DNA from: Annulohypoxylon bovei var. microspora
Taxonomy: Eukaryota; Ascomycota; Sordariomycetes; Xylariales; Hypoxylaceae
Direction of reading: 5' to 3'
Length of the DNA stretch: 64,000 nt
Assembly: GCA_022836615.1 (NCBI GenBank)
Contig: MU405232.1
Location: 62,001 to 126,000 of the forward strand
Both the position numbers and the translations under genes were made by a program. Under the pieces are notes generated by a model that worked only from the letters and a program-made list of their open reading frames with translations, was not told where the DNA came from and did no database searches. Numbering within the stretch: the first letter of the stretch is position 1; every line of letters begins with the position of its first letter. Below, one piece after another: positions 1-11,737 of the stretch.

Positions 1-244
1 AGCGCAGGTGTGGCATGTGGCCAGTGCATGTGCAATTACTGGTGTGGTTACCGGTTTTGAAGTTTGCGGTATTACAACGGTGGAATTAACTTTTGATAGA
101 CGTTGAAGCTTAACCTTTTTTTCTCTCTTGTCATCGCCGCGAATAACCAATCTCTCTTCCCCCTCTACCACCTCATACTACTACTCGCCGCTCTTCGTCG
201 GTTGGAAGCTCCTCTTAAGCTTCCTATAGATCAATTGCTGCAGG

Positions 245-1609
245 ATGCAAGCTATCTCGAGACATTTGCGGCCAGGCGCTGCCGTTCTGCGCCAACTCTC
301 CCGACGAGCCTATAGCTCCACGACCTCTCCCTACTCCAAGACCATCGATAACCTGCGCATTAACGCCGACACCAAGGTCATCTACCAAGGATTTACCGGA
401 AGGCAGGGAACGTAAGCGCTGGTAGCCCTAATCATCATGGCTTCGTGGGTTTATGGGTTTCGTCGTCTAGAGGCTCGAGTCATTATCTTGACGTAACCTA
501 CAACCCGGAAAAGACTCACATGCTAATAATCCTGGATTACTCACAGTTTCCATGCCCAACAAGCCATTGAATATGGTAAATATATCTTATATCCTATACT
601 ATAATATAAAACCTTCTCGAACATCGCTTTTCACGACTAGGAACAGAAATCTAATGGTTATCTATGAATAGGCACCAAGGTTGTAGGAGGCACAAATCCC
701 AAGAAGGCTGGCCAAGAACATCTCGGTCTCCCCGTCTTCGGCAATGTCGGCGAAGCTGTGAAGGCGACTGGCGCAACTGCTACCGCTATCTTTGTGCCGT
801 AAGTGTCGAGTTACCAACGTGAAACAGGGGAAGCGCCTTGAGCTAAAAATGCTGATCAAAACCCCTTCTCAGCCCCCCTCTAGCCGCTGCTGGTATCGAG
901 GAAGCTGTCAATGCTGAAATTCCCCTCGTCGTTTGTATTACCGAGGGAATTCCTCAGCATGGTTAGTTCCCAGTCTTATCTCTACTCGAGCTTTCGTCAT
1001 TTCTAATGGGGTCTTGAAGACATGGTTCGCATTACCGATATTCTCAAGTCGCAGTCCAAGACCCGCCTTGTTGGTCCTAACTGCCCCGGAATCATCGCCC
1101 CCGGCCAATGCAAGATTGGTATCATGCCTGGCTTCATCCACAAGCGCGGCCGCATCGGTATCGTCTCTCGTTCCGGTACCTTGACCTACGAGGCCGTCAA
1201 CCAGACCACCCAGGCCGGCCTTGGACAATCCCTAGTTGTTGGTATTGGTGGTGACCCCTTCAGCGGAACTAACTTTATCGACTGCCTCAGTGTTTTCTTG
1301 AAGGATGAGGAGACGGACGGCATCATCATGATTGGAGAGATTGGTGGATCGGCCGAGGAGGATGCCGCGGATTTCCTCAAGGCAAACAACACCGTCAACG
1401 GTGGCAAGCCCGTCGTCAGCTTCATCGCCGGTATCAGCGCGCCTCCGGGACGACGAATGGGCCACGCTGGTGCCATCGTGTCCGGCGGAAAGGGTGGTGC
1501 GGACTCTAAGATCAAGGCCTTGGAGGCTGCTGGCGTCGTGGTAGAGCGCTCACCTGCTGGCCTGGGACACGCCATGAGGGAAGCCTTTGTCAAGCGGGAT
1601 CTACTATAA
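245..1609 (+). CDS. LSC1: Succinyl-CoA ligase (synthetase) alpha subunit, mitochondrial
   Basis: Five exons (245-411, 547-575, 672-798, 873-961, 1020-1609) join in phase to a 333-residue protein, the usual length for the family. The enzyme interconverts succinyl-CoA and succinate in the TCA cycle in the mitochondrial matrix, coupled to nucleotide triphosphate formation, and pairs with a beta subunit that is not in this window. The first ~30 residues are rich in Arg, Ala and Ser with no acidic residues, fitting a mitochondrial presequence. The CoA-binding fold follows (YQGFTGRQGTFHAQQAIEYG), then FVPPP, CITEGIPQ, GPNCPG, and the phospho-histidine loop GHAGAIVSGGKGGADSK with His at about residue 286. 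The start is the first ATG in frame with the presequence. All introns are GT...AG. Identity is secure; small uncertainty remains only at the tiny 29-nt second exon. Confidence 0.95.
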
Positions 1610-2551
1610 ATAACGTGTCTCCTATATGGATAGAAAGGGGCGATCGACTAGATATTGTACAGCCTCGACGAGCCTAAAAGACTAGGCAATTTGTAATGCT
1701 ACATCCATGTGCAAGCAGGCATCGAAGCAGGAGTGCTGGTGGTCAGCTGGGCTGCATTTGTTGCCAGGAAAGCATCCTGTGTGTTTTTACTTAACTCTAC
1801 GATAGACGGGTGGCGGGTGGCGGATAGTGCATCGTGTCTTGTTGTATTTGTCCCTCGAACAAGACTACATCATTGAATCCTCTTCAATACTTTTGGTGCT
1901 TTGTATTAAGCCTTGTCGATTTCGCTGCGGCCGAGTTAATGTCCTTCATGAGCACAAGATGCAATTCCTTGAAAACGGTTATAGTGCCATTTAGGGGGGT
2001 CAGGTTAGGATGTACCTGAGATGTTGCCATAGTGAAGCACGAAGTAATATAAGGGGTAGGTAGGGAAGAAGAGGCTCCAGATGCTATCAATGACTACGAA
2101 GGGATCATTATGGGATAACACTTCAAATTATTTGAATATCGAGATAATACTCGGTTAATATCTGGCTCTACAGATCTCGATACTTAAATTAGCTCCGCAT
2201 TCAAAAAATATTTAAATATCCTTTCGACATTTGACTACCACAGAACTGGGTGCCTATTACAAGTACTTAGATGGATTGGACGTCGAAGGTCTAATTATAA
2301 AGGGGTAACAAGCAAAAAGAGACAGGAAAAGTCAAAATTATTACAATCTACATTGGGGCGTACAAGTTGTGAAGGTCAATAAATGCTGATAAAGAGTGAC
2401 GAAGTTGGTAATATTGAGTAATGAATGCTATCTTTTCGCGACTATCGACCAATTACCCCTGAGCTTTACTTCTTTTCTTTTTTTTTCAATATCTTAAACA
2501 GAAACCCCGTGCCTTCAACAATTCGTATGTCCTCCCCTTGACAAATCGACT
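1610..2551. other. Intergenic region between convergent genes
   Basis: This stretch holds the 3' ends of LSC1 and of the large gene on the opposite strand. It is AT-rich towards 2100-2500. I see no coding potential and no clear repeat. Confidence 0.6.
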
Positions 2552-5053
2552 TTAAGACGATGTTGTGTTAAGAGGGATCGGGTTCTCCATATAACCCTTC
2601 ACCTTATCCTGCGTCCACGGTCCCGTCAACCCGATGGTACTGACGATGCCGGTAGTAGACCCTCCCCCGAGGAGTACTGCGAAGATACCGCGCAGAGGGA
2701 AGTCCTGGTATGTTGGGTAGCTCAGGTCGTACGGCTGCGCAGAACAGAAGAGTTCTTCTACAGAACCATGCTTAAATATGGTGGGATTTAGCTTAATTTC
2801 TAGAATCCGCGGGTGGATGTTGTGGTAGTCCCAGTTGATGGCCTTGTCGCCGAAGATGTAAGTCCCTCCCGTGCCCCAATGCTGTGTGTCGGGGTTGGTT
2901 TCGACACATTCGTTGCGATTCGGGATTCGACTTGCCGGGATCTGCCAGGGCATCACGGGAACCTGAAGCTCCAGGCTCAGGATCCTGCAGAATTCGTAGA
3001 AGCGGGGCCATTCGTGTGGGCCGTAGCAGTAGCCATTCAGATAGCCTCGTTTGGTGAAGTCGTCCGCCTCGTAACGGTCGATGGCTAGGAAGTTAGGGCG
3101 GTATTTACCGCTGTAAACTCCGAGCTTCTTAACGTAGTCGGCCGTCTCCTTGGCCTTCTTGGCTGGGATGTCTGGGTCGGAATCGTAAATCCAAGTTGAG
3201 GTGCCACCGCCCCACAGATTCGCTTGCCATCCGAACGTCACCTTGTTGGCAACAGTCTGTATCAGCCAGTTAACAGCAGCGACATAGCCTTTGAGGTCCT
3301 CCGTGATATCGTCAGGGACGTCGGCGTCGATTTCCCAGTGTTCAAGTGCTTTCTTTAGCGGGCATTTCACGATCATCGCGTAGTCAGTCTCAACCCCCTT
3401 CTGGCACTCTCCGAGAAAGTCCGGATTGACAATGTAGCCTGCGGGGACAGATTGGGTGCCAGTCTCCTGGGAGATTTTCAGAGATAGTATCAAATTTCCG
3501 AAACTATGCATGAGGCCTTCTTGGTTTTTCAGGTGGACTTTAGGTTCGCCCTGTGAAAAATTCACCGTGTACGAAATCATTACCGGCAGCACTGGGTGGC
3601 CGAGTTGTTCCGCCACGTCTTCTGCAAGCTTGACAGTCGCCGTGGTTGAGCCATCTTCCGTCAAGAAGCGACCTGGTTCTCCATCGCCGTCAACTCCGGC
3701 ATATTTGAAAACCGAATACGCGTCAGCCGCCACGAAATCCCCTCCCGTAGGTTCTACCAGGTCGGTTAGCGCGCCAAAACTGAGGAAATTCGGGAAGCCG
3801 GGAACGCATAGGTTCGCTCCTTGTCGCGTTGTCAGCTCGAGGACGGTGCTGCCATCATCTCTGACAGGGAGCGTGGCAGGGCCCTCGACGGCGTACACAG
3901 TCGAATCATCAATGAAGCCGGCAACATTGACGGTGTACTCTTGGGGGAGGACTGGAATGGGAAACTCGGTGTAATCTGAAGAGACGCTAACTTGCTGCGC
4001 ATAGATAAATTCCTTGCTCTTCGAAGTGAGGCGAACGGGTGCGGTCTCCTTAGAGTCGCTGAGAAATGGCTGCACGCTAACGGGTAGAACCACAAGTTCG
4101 GGAAGGTCGATATTCTTTGTTTTGATATCGTCTTTGTTGATAGAAACCTCGATCAGGCTGTTTGAAAGTTGTTTGGTTTGAAGGGCGTCGTACTGAACAT
4201 TGTTAAGGACAAGCCAGGCACAGATGTCTACGCTGCCCTCCGTGGGAATCCGCCGTAACTCCTTTGTGCGATCATTAAGACTAAAGAAGTCGCCGTACAA
4301 CTTTTGGGTGTCGTGATCGATAACTTGAACATGTAACTGTTCTGTGTCGATTGGTGTTGAGAGAGATCCGATGTGCACATCAATGGTACAGTACCTCTGG
4401 ATCTCGCCGTAGGTCACCGCTATGTCTGATTCCTTGTTCAGACGGACTTCTATTTGATCCGGGGAAGCCTGAGCGGGGGCCACAACGGTTCCATCCGAGG
4501 TGGAAATTTCAGTAGCCACAACTTTCCACGTGCCTACTTCCACTGTGTATGACTTGGTCTCACCTGGCGTCCCAGTGAGTGAAATGGTCTGAGTACCCTT
4601 CTGAAGCTTTACGGTTTGCTCGGCACCTTCTAGTGCTGGATCAGGGGCGGGGTCATATTCGATCTTGAGTGTTCCGCTTGGCAAATAGTCAGCATAAAGG
4701 TGGAATGATTCTGTCCAGAGGTCTGGATCTGCTTTCAGGTTGTCATTGATCTCCCACGAGAGCGAATCGCGAAGGGCAAATTCATGTTCATAATAAATCT
4801 TTGCTGTGACATCGGTTATCCCCGAATCGAGTACCTCGGTGAATATGTCTGTCTGGTATTCATACCAAGGGTCCATTTCGAGAGCGATGCCTTTTGCAGT
4901 GGGTGACATGAATTTGACACCCAGGAACTTCTTAATAGTCACACTGGTGTCATCGTCGTAACGAATACTGTCATTGACTAGTTTTCCGTAGTACTCAGTG
5001 GCATCATTGCTGACGACAGTTCTGCAGACAATCTTGGGAGTTGCTTGAGGCAT
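2552..5053 (-). CDS. Large intronless protein with putative glycosidase-like C-terminal domain
   Basis: A single uninterrupted frame encodes 833 residues starting at an ATG. There is no signal peptide or membrane segment, so the product looks cytosolic. The first ~450 residues are rich in Thr, Val and short beta-type stretches, suggesting stacked beta-sandwich domains. The last ~250 residues carry aromatic and acidic motifs typical of a TIM-barrel glycosidase: GWQANLWGGGTSTWIYDSD, LAIDRYEADDF, the VPVMPWQIPASRIPN segment and HWGTGGTYIFGD. From memory, this block resembles bacterial, especially actinobacterial, proteins annotated as cellulose-binding or hypothetical. That resemblance is inference and needs a profile search. 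Lack of introns across 2.5 kb contrasts with most neighbours and would fit acquisition from bacteria. Substrate and activity cannot be told from the sequence. Confidence 0.75.
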   Translation of the reverse strand: MPQATPKIVCRTVVSNDATEYYGKLVNDSIRYDDDTSVTIKKFLGVKFMSPTAKGIALEMDPWYEYQTDIFTEVLDSGITDVTAKIYYEHEFALRDSLSWEINDNLKADPDLWTESFHLYADYLPSGTLKIEYDPAPDPALEGAEQTVKLQKGTQTISLTGTPGETKSYTVEVGTWKVVATEISTSDGTVVAPAQASPDQIEVRLNKESDIAVTYGEIQRYCTIDVHIGSLSTPIDTEQLHVQVIDHDTQKLYGDFFSLNDRTKELRRIPTEGSVDICAWLVLNNVQYDALQTKQLSNSLIEVSINKDDIKTKNIDLPELVVLPVSVQPFLSDSKETAPVRLTSKSKEFIYAQQVSVSSDYTEFPIPVLPQEYTVNVAGFIDDSTVYAVEGPATLPVRDDGSTVLELTTRQGANLCVPGFPNFLSFGALTDLVEPTGGDFVAADAYSVFKYAGVDGDGEPGRFLTEDGSTTATVKLAEDVAEQLGHPVLPVMISYTVNFSQGEPKVHLKNQEGLMHSFGNLILSLKISQETGTQSVPAGYIVNPDFLGECQKGVETDYAMIVKCPLKKALEHWEIDADVPDDITEDLKGYVAAVNWLIQTVANKVTFGWQANLWGGGTSTWIYDSDPDIPAKKAKETADYVKKLGVYSGKYRPNFLAIDRYEADDFTKRGYLNGYCYGPHEWPRFYEFCRILSLELQVPVMPWQIPASRIPNRNECVETNPDTQHWGTGGTYIFGDKAINWDYHNIHPRILEIKLNPTIFKHGSVEELFCSAQPYDLSYPTYQDFPLRGIFAVLLGGGSTTGIVSTIGLTGPWTQDKVKGYMENPIPLNTTSS

Positions 5054-7027
5054 AACGAAGTGAAACGAATTCTAGCTTGGCTATGATGACAATATAGTTG
5101 ATTTGAAGAAGGGTTGGCTTAGTTGATGGGATGAGTTATCGAGGTAGGAGATTGCTTGGGCGAAGACACGAACCAGGAAAGACATCATCGAGGAAACCAG
5201 TTTCTTATATATCCAAACTCACTCATATAATGCTATGTAGCTGTCGAAGTCGAATAATACGGCAATTACACTCAATCTTTCAGAGCGGTCTGAGAGTAAA
5301 TCCGAATATCCGAGATTGTTTCCCAAATCCTCCGTTGACAAGTCTTAGCCCACGACAACTACATGTAGTAATATCCCTCCAACTTCGGTATGAGACGTCA
5401 TCCGTGCATGAAGCCATCGTCACCCAAGAGCTGAACGCCCTCCGGTGAGGGAGGTAGGCCTGAAGGTATCTGTCACTCCATACGTATCTCTAAAAGAGTT
5501 GGAAGTGAAGTAGACAAGACGTTGACACGAGTTAATTCCCAACACCCCGCTTATGATCAGAAGCATATGTACCTAACCGAGGAAATCTTGAATTTCTCAC
5601 TCCGTCTCCACTCGTCGACATTATTGCGACGGCAACCTGCTACGCAGCAGCTGCGGCGAAGCTGTTTAGGAAAAGACTTGATATGATGAATGTGATGTGC
5701 TTGGCGACATAGTGGCACAACAAGACTATGTGTGATCGGCGAGATGTGGCGCGGCGCAAGTACCAGCTGAAAAGGATCATGGCGGATGAGATCCGGAGGT
5801 CGTTACCCGCATTATATGCATGCGATTGACTCCGAAATATGATACTATGACCGTGACGGCGGCATGAGTGAGCCCCTTTTATATTGACGAGTTATTTAGA
5901 CGCAATGAATATTGGATGGCAAAGGGGGAAGCGAGGGCGGCCGTGAGACTCGAGACGCAACGACTCCCGCACACCGAGGTCGCACAACACCCGTTCTTTA
6001 ATTAAAGGAGTGCCATAAGATGTCCATTTCAGCTGGTGGCAAAAAGCCCTCCTATAACATTATCTGCTTCAACATATCATTGCTTTTACCGCATCTCTCG
6101 TAGGACGACTAAGCTATAAGCAATGTAGCCAACCGTATGGCCTACCTAGGTAGCATTAAGGTTGATTATGTATTACTCATGCTACGATATATAACGTGCG
6201 CCACCGATGACATTTCCCTGCTAGAAGAAGCCAACATAGGTAGTTTCTTACGTTGCATATTAGTTAATAAAGGTACTATAAATCTGCAGAGACAAATGAA
6301 CGACAATTACCAAGTACCTACGGTGGATGAAACATGTTAAACTGTCTACCTACCTAGGTAAACAATGAAATAAAGCTTACAAATTAAAAGCGCCCTGAAA
6401 ATGAGTTACCGGCTCGGGCTAATCTTCATTTTTTAAGTGATAGGTACTTGTTTAGAAATAAGTATTACATGCTCCTATATGCTAGCACGGTTGTAAGAGT
6501 GGGAAATGGGAAATGGATAATTTAAGAGACGGATTATATTGGAGGAAAATATGGTATAATAATGATATAATTTTTCAAGTCGTGTATGTATACCTAGGTA
6601 AGTATTAGAAATTATATGATCAATACATTTGTTCTTGTTAAAAGTGAGGATTAACTAAGTACTTAAATGTTTTTCACTTTATATACTTTAATATAAAACT
6701 CTTGTCGATGATGTCGTGATACCAAAGCTGAAAACATAAATATTATAAACAAGTATGGTGGCCCGTTCGTCGAAGTGTGCCAAAAAAGATTTTTTTAAAA
6801 AAAAATAAAAACAGCTATGCCCAATATAGTAGTTGTATTGGTGGGTATTAAGCCACATAATGGTAGGTTGATAAATGAGTACATACGTATCTAAGTAAGT
6901 AGATATGTATTTAAGGTTCATAATATTAACAGCTTAAATGCATGATACTTTTATTTATATATAAATTTAATTGTATAACCGTGTACTTATTGTCAGGTTT
7001 GTTATCAGTGCGCATATATGTAAAAAC

Positions 7028-7064
7028 TTGCAATAGCTGTAATAGCTGTAATAGCTGTAATAGC
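7028..7064 (+). repeat. Left arm of inverted 9-bp repeat arrays
   Basis: Three copies of the 9-mer AGCTGTAAT preceded by TTGCAAT. The whole 37-bp segment is the exact reverse complement of 7293-7329, the end of the longer array downstream. Confidence 0.9.
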
Positions 7065-7245
7065 AGCCTTAGCTTAATAATAACCATTATTAATCAATTA
7101 AGCATCTAGGTATAGATGCACCCCATTTAATCTATCAGGTATTATAATCAATAGCTATCACGGACTTCGAGACACACAAATGTACGTACCTCAGGTAGGT
7201 AAGTAGGTAGGTAAGTAGGTAATCAACACGAGCTATACGAGATCA

Positions 7246-7329
7246 TTGCTATTACAGCTATTACAGCTATTACAGCTATTACAGCTATTACAGCTATTAC
7301 AGCTATTACAGCTATTACAGCTATTGCAA
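7246..7329 (+). repeat. Right, expanded array of the 9-bp repeat
   Basis: Eight perfect copies of ATTACAGCT (first copy at 7251), flanked by ATTGCT and ATTGCAA. It is the reverse complement of the shorter array at 7028-7064. The Leu/Gln-repeat frame that runs through it is an artefact of the repeat. Confidence 0.9.
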
Positions 7330-7729
7330 CATGAATACAACAGTTGCAATTGTTCAATTATAAAATTAAATGCACAAAGTACCTGCTTATCGAGGGTTAA
7401 GCCACCAATCAACCTGTGGCTGCAACAACCTTTACCCTTTTAGGTAGTATTTCCACACCAATATTTTTTTTGGCACAGTCTCACGAACAGGCCGCCATAA
7501 CAAGTACTTTTATATTTAACAATCCGAGATGTTGGAATATTAGGTGGTTGGAAACATTGGTGGCTGGATACGCCTTGTACTTATGGCACCTATATGTACT
7601 ATCTACCTCCCGCTACATACCTAGGTACTCATAGTAACTTAACCTAACGATAATACTCATAACCTACGTTTACTTCAACACGAAACATCCTTGGTTCGGC
7701 ACGCCTTTTTAAGCTTCCAAGTTGTTAAT

Positions 7730-7750
7730 AATAATAATAATAATAATATT
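7730..7750 (+). repeat. AAT microsatellite
   Basis: A short run of AAT/ATT triplets within AT-rich intergenic DNA. Confidence 0.7.
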
Positions 7751-8940
7751 AATACATAGGTTTTTATAGAGGTACTTACCTTAGTAGCTACCTACATAAT
7801 GTATGTAAAGGCGATATTACACATAGCTAGGCATTTAAGTAGTCGATAAGATTTATATTATGAAATTCAATTAAGACAAAACAGTTGGCAGATCAATTGT
7901 CACGATATATACCACTGTAGCTGTAGGTAGGACCTGGCAGTGGGTCCCACGTTTTGCCGCAACATCAACAATTAAGTAGCTAGCAAGGTTAAAGGCCAAC
8001 GATTTCTGCGAGATGTCCTCAAGCTGAACGCCTAGATAACAAGGGTAGCAAAGGGGGTTAATAAAAGAGAAACACGAAATTTACCTTGGGCTTAACTAGT
8101 CACCATAGCCACGTGCTCATATTGAGACTATTGATATTAGAACCGCGGAGAAACAATGAATAGGTACCTACGGATGTGGGAGTCGTTCTTGTTTCAAGCG
8201 AGGGGCACGCCATGGTTAGTAGTAAGAGATACCATGAGCCGATAGGCGTATCTAATAAGGAGACAGTAGCGGGAAATGAAATCCTGTAAGAGACGAATGT
8301 ATGTTTATAGAAAAAACTCATAAATCGCGAGAAATTTTATGCCAATTGTTCTTTTCTTCTATAGAGAACGTGTCGTCATAGAAAGGGGAGGAGGGGGGAT
8401 TTGCTTTAATCGCCTAAGTTGCATTGTATGTCATCCATCCATCCCCGTAGAAATTTACCTACCATAGATCATCGTTAATAGCTTTACACCGAGGCTTTGA
8501 GTGTTTACAAGGAGCAACCCTAGCTCTCCAGGCTCGCACCCCGCAGCGAATCTCCATATATAGGTGCCTATGATATAACTGCCGTGTAGAAATCCGGGGT
8601 CTCCGCACTCGTCCTTTGGGATAAGTTGGGGTAGTTGATACGGCAGCAAGGTTGACATATCCACACCTTGAGCTGAAGGCCAGGATTCCCACAAACCCAG
8701 GATACCTAGGTTAACAGGGCTAGTGCTACATTGCACCGCAGAGTATAGACAATCTGGGCATTAGCAGAGCGTATATATACCTACCTATCCATATGAATAC
8801 TAGTCTGGAGCTCTAGACAGTTAATAAAGCGTGCAGGTGGAGTAAAAGGGAGGCTTCTCCATGCTGCAATTATAAAATTGCTTCTTCTTGTTCTTCCACG
8901 AATTATTTGCATATTTTGAAGCCCGTCACAATATTTCATC

Positions 8941-11106
8941 ATGTCGTCTTCCGAGACGGGAAAGCCATCGATGGCTTTAGTAGAGGACCAGAAACCGGAT
9001 GTGAGGCATAGGGAAGATCTTGAGGTCGTGCCGATCGAACAGGAGGCGGTCCAAGAGGCTTACCACGTCCATCTCAGTTGGAGATCATGGGTACGAATCG
9101 GAAAATATCGTTTGTTTTAGCTAGAAATATGACGCTGACATATTGATAATCATGTAGCTGGTAGTGTTCATAACCTGCTTCGCGTGAGTTTACCCGCATG
9201 CTCGTGGATTTATGCCCGAACTCCTATACTGATGATAGTAAATAGGGTCATGGCTCAGGTATTCGTGGTGGTAGCTGCGGGTTCCGTCATCGCATTCATT
9301 ATTCGCGACCTAGGAGACGCCTCGATAGCTGGTTGGATCATTCAGGTACTTGCTTCTCCTTTCCTTGCTAAGCAGTATGTCACAGCTAATGAAGATCCCC
9401 TAGGGTCCTCTACTTATGCAATCTGTATTGTCGCCGATAGTCGGTCGCCTATCCGACGTGCTAGACAGGAAGCTTCTTGCCACAGTACCACCCCTGATTG
9501 CGTTCGTAGGCGCTGTCGTGTCTGCTAAGGCGACATCGATGGGCATGCTCATTGGCGGCGGGATCCTTATCGGCGCGACGCTTGCTACAATATCTATTGT
9601 CCAGGCAATTCCTGTTGAGATCCTGCCACTGAAATACCGCGCCCTCGCCAATGGATTCGCATTTGTGGGAGGTGCCGTTGGTGGACTGTAAGTTTACCTT
9701 TCTTTCCAATATTCTTCCAAGTCCCCTTTTATAATGGGATTAAGCTGATGAAAATAGGATCGGGTCCCTCGGTGCCGGCGCAGTCACCAACGTCGACGCC
9801 GGTGGATGGCGGTACATCTTCTGGATCCAAGCCGCATTCCACGCCATCACATCTGTGGGGCTTTTCTGCTTCTACTGGCCGCCGAAGCACGTTGAATATC
9901 CCAAGATGTATGTACGAGATATTATATGGGCTTGCGATCCTATCGGCTCTACACTCTTCGTCGGTAGCGCAACGCTCATGCTTCTTGCGCTTGATTGGGC
10001 CGGGGGGGCATACTCGTGGTCGAGCCCTCACGTCGCCGTACCGCTCAGTTTGGGGTTGGCGATGCTGACTGGTTTTGCACTTTATGGTACGTAGGTATGC
10101 AGCTTTATATTTAGAATAGACCTCTCTTTAACATGATGATTATGATCACTCGGCTGACGGTACCAGAATGGAGGGGGCGATCCGACGGCCTAGTCGCGCA
10201 CGTCTTCTTCCGGAAGAACGCCAACTTCGCCTATTCTGTTTTCGCTTTCGCGGTCGAGGGCTGGATCTTCTACAGCGCCGTTAACTCGGTCGTGCCACAG
10301 ATCGCGCTCAATCTCGGATTCGAAAGCGACGCTTGGCGTATCTCGGTCCGCCAGTTAAGCTACCAGCTTCCCGTCCTATTCGCTTCCATTCCAATCACAT
10401 GGTACGCGACTCGATTTAAGGATCTGCAAATACCTTTGCTCGTCACTTTTACCGTATTCCTTATCGTGTAAGTTCCTCATGAATCTCACTCCTTGCAGGG
10501 CTTCGAAGGCAATGTCGATAACCAAGAAGACTGACACATAAATCCTCATCGTGAAGGTCCATCTGCTACGCAACCATCCAACCGTCATGGAGCTCGGCAC
10601 AAATCGGTTTCAACGTCCTAGCAGGTATTGGACAAGCAGGACCCCTCACGCTCCTCGTCGCCTGCATCCAATTCACCGCACCGCATGCCTTCCTGTCGAC
10701 CGCCACAGGTCTAGCATTCTCTGCCCGCGCTATTGGCGGTGCGTTCGGCTCGGCAGTCTTAAACGCGATAATAAATGGCCGGCTAGCAAGCAACTACGTG
10801 GCAGGCGTCGGTAACGCCGCTATTGATGCAGGCTTGCCAGAGAGCAGTGTGCCAGCGCTGTTAGAAGCACTAGATGCTGGACAGATAGGGTCGGGGGTTG
10901 ACGACGCTACCCCGGCAATCTGGACTGCGGCTGCTGAGGCTAGTAGGTGGGAATACGCTCACGCCTATAGGCTAGCATGGGCAAGCGTTATTCCATTCGT
11001 CGTGCTAGCCATCGTCGCCGTCGCACTACTGAAGGGAGTCAAGGATTTGATGACAGAGAAGGTCGAGGCTACTGTGGAGCACGTCAAGCACGATGAAAGC
11101 GCATGA
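8941..11106 (+). CDS. MFS transporter, Tri12 / siderophore family (DHA2, 14 TMS)
   Basis: Seven exons (8941-9090, 9158-9183, 9246-9345, 9404-9687, 9758-10086, 10167-10467, 10557-11106) give a 579-residue polytopic membrane protein. A ~45-residue polar N-terminus precedes the helices. Family motifs include GPLLMQSVLSPIVGRLSDVLDRK (motif A-like loop), QAIPVEILPLKYRALANG, GGWRYIFWIQAAFHAI and LYEWRGRSDGLVAHVFF. These match the fungal trichothecene-efflux-pump/siderophore-transporter subfamily of proton-driven carriers in the plasma or vesicle membrane. The substrate cannot be inferred: no terpene cyclase or other biosynthetic gene lies beside it, so the Tri12 name reflects only family. Exon phases all agree and every border is GT...AG. 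It stands alone on the + strand after a long gene-free region. Confidence 0.9.
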
Positions 11107-11737
11107 TATACGATTTGAGGACATATATCGTTGGATACATACACTATGGATGAAATTAGAATATACCAAGTACGGGGAGGTATCTATTTTGCTAATACCT
11201 AGACAGCCTTGAATATATTGTAGCTTGACTGCGCGACTACTTAATATTAGATTTCTTTCATTCGTTGTCATAGTAAGCCTCGTGCTAGATGCAATGATGA
11301 CACCCTCTAAAAGTTGAAGCCCAGGTCAAATTACCCACCTAGGTAAATAGCTTAGAAATTGTTCACGAGCTACTATTTGAAGCTTTGATAGATAAAAATA
11401 GGATGATCTATCGTCGCGTTTCTCAATCGGTCGTTCAATGGGTACCACTTGAACTAGATATAAATCTGAAATCATTCCGATTTCATCATTATCTAAAACA
11501 GGCTCGCTATCAGAGCTTAACTGGATTTCGCATGTCCTTTCGTCTCATTCTCGAATCGAGTCTCCTATGTGCGTTGACCCCCTTTCCACATTCGAACGGG
11601 AGTCGTCATTGAATATGGAGAAAGCGGCACGCTAGACTATCTCGAAGTCGTTATTTCGTAGATTGCTTGTAGGTTTCGTGAAACACATGCCGGGGTATCA
11701 GTGTATACCCGTCAGGGACGGGACGGGTCCGCTGCGT
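11107..11737. other. Intergenic region between convergent genes
   Basis: Separates the converging MFS and ELP3 genes. One ACCTAGGT palindrome lies near 11337. Nothing else supported. Confidence 0.6.

Larger units (their letters stand above)
5054..8940. other. Long AT-rich gene-free region
   Basis: Nearly 3.9 kb without a convincing gene. Composition becomes strongly AT-rich from about 6000, with many short open frames of no recognisable content. It contains several copies of the ACCTAGGT-type palindrome (for example near 6144, 6351, 6592 and 7619), an AAT run near 7730 and the inverted 9-bp arrays described separately. It may be decayed repeat DNA, but no transposase remnant could be read. 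Confidence 0.6.

Noticed and set aside
7246..7443. Open frame with a long Leu-Leu-Gln repeat
   Set aside because: It is only the translation of the 9-bp microsatellite; no conserved sequence flanks it and it has no ordinary start context.
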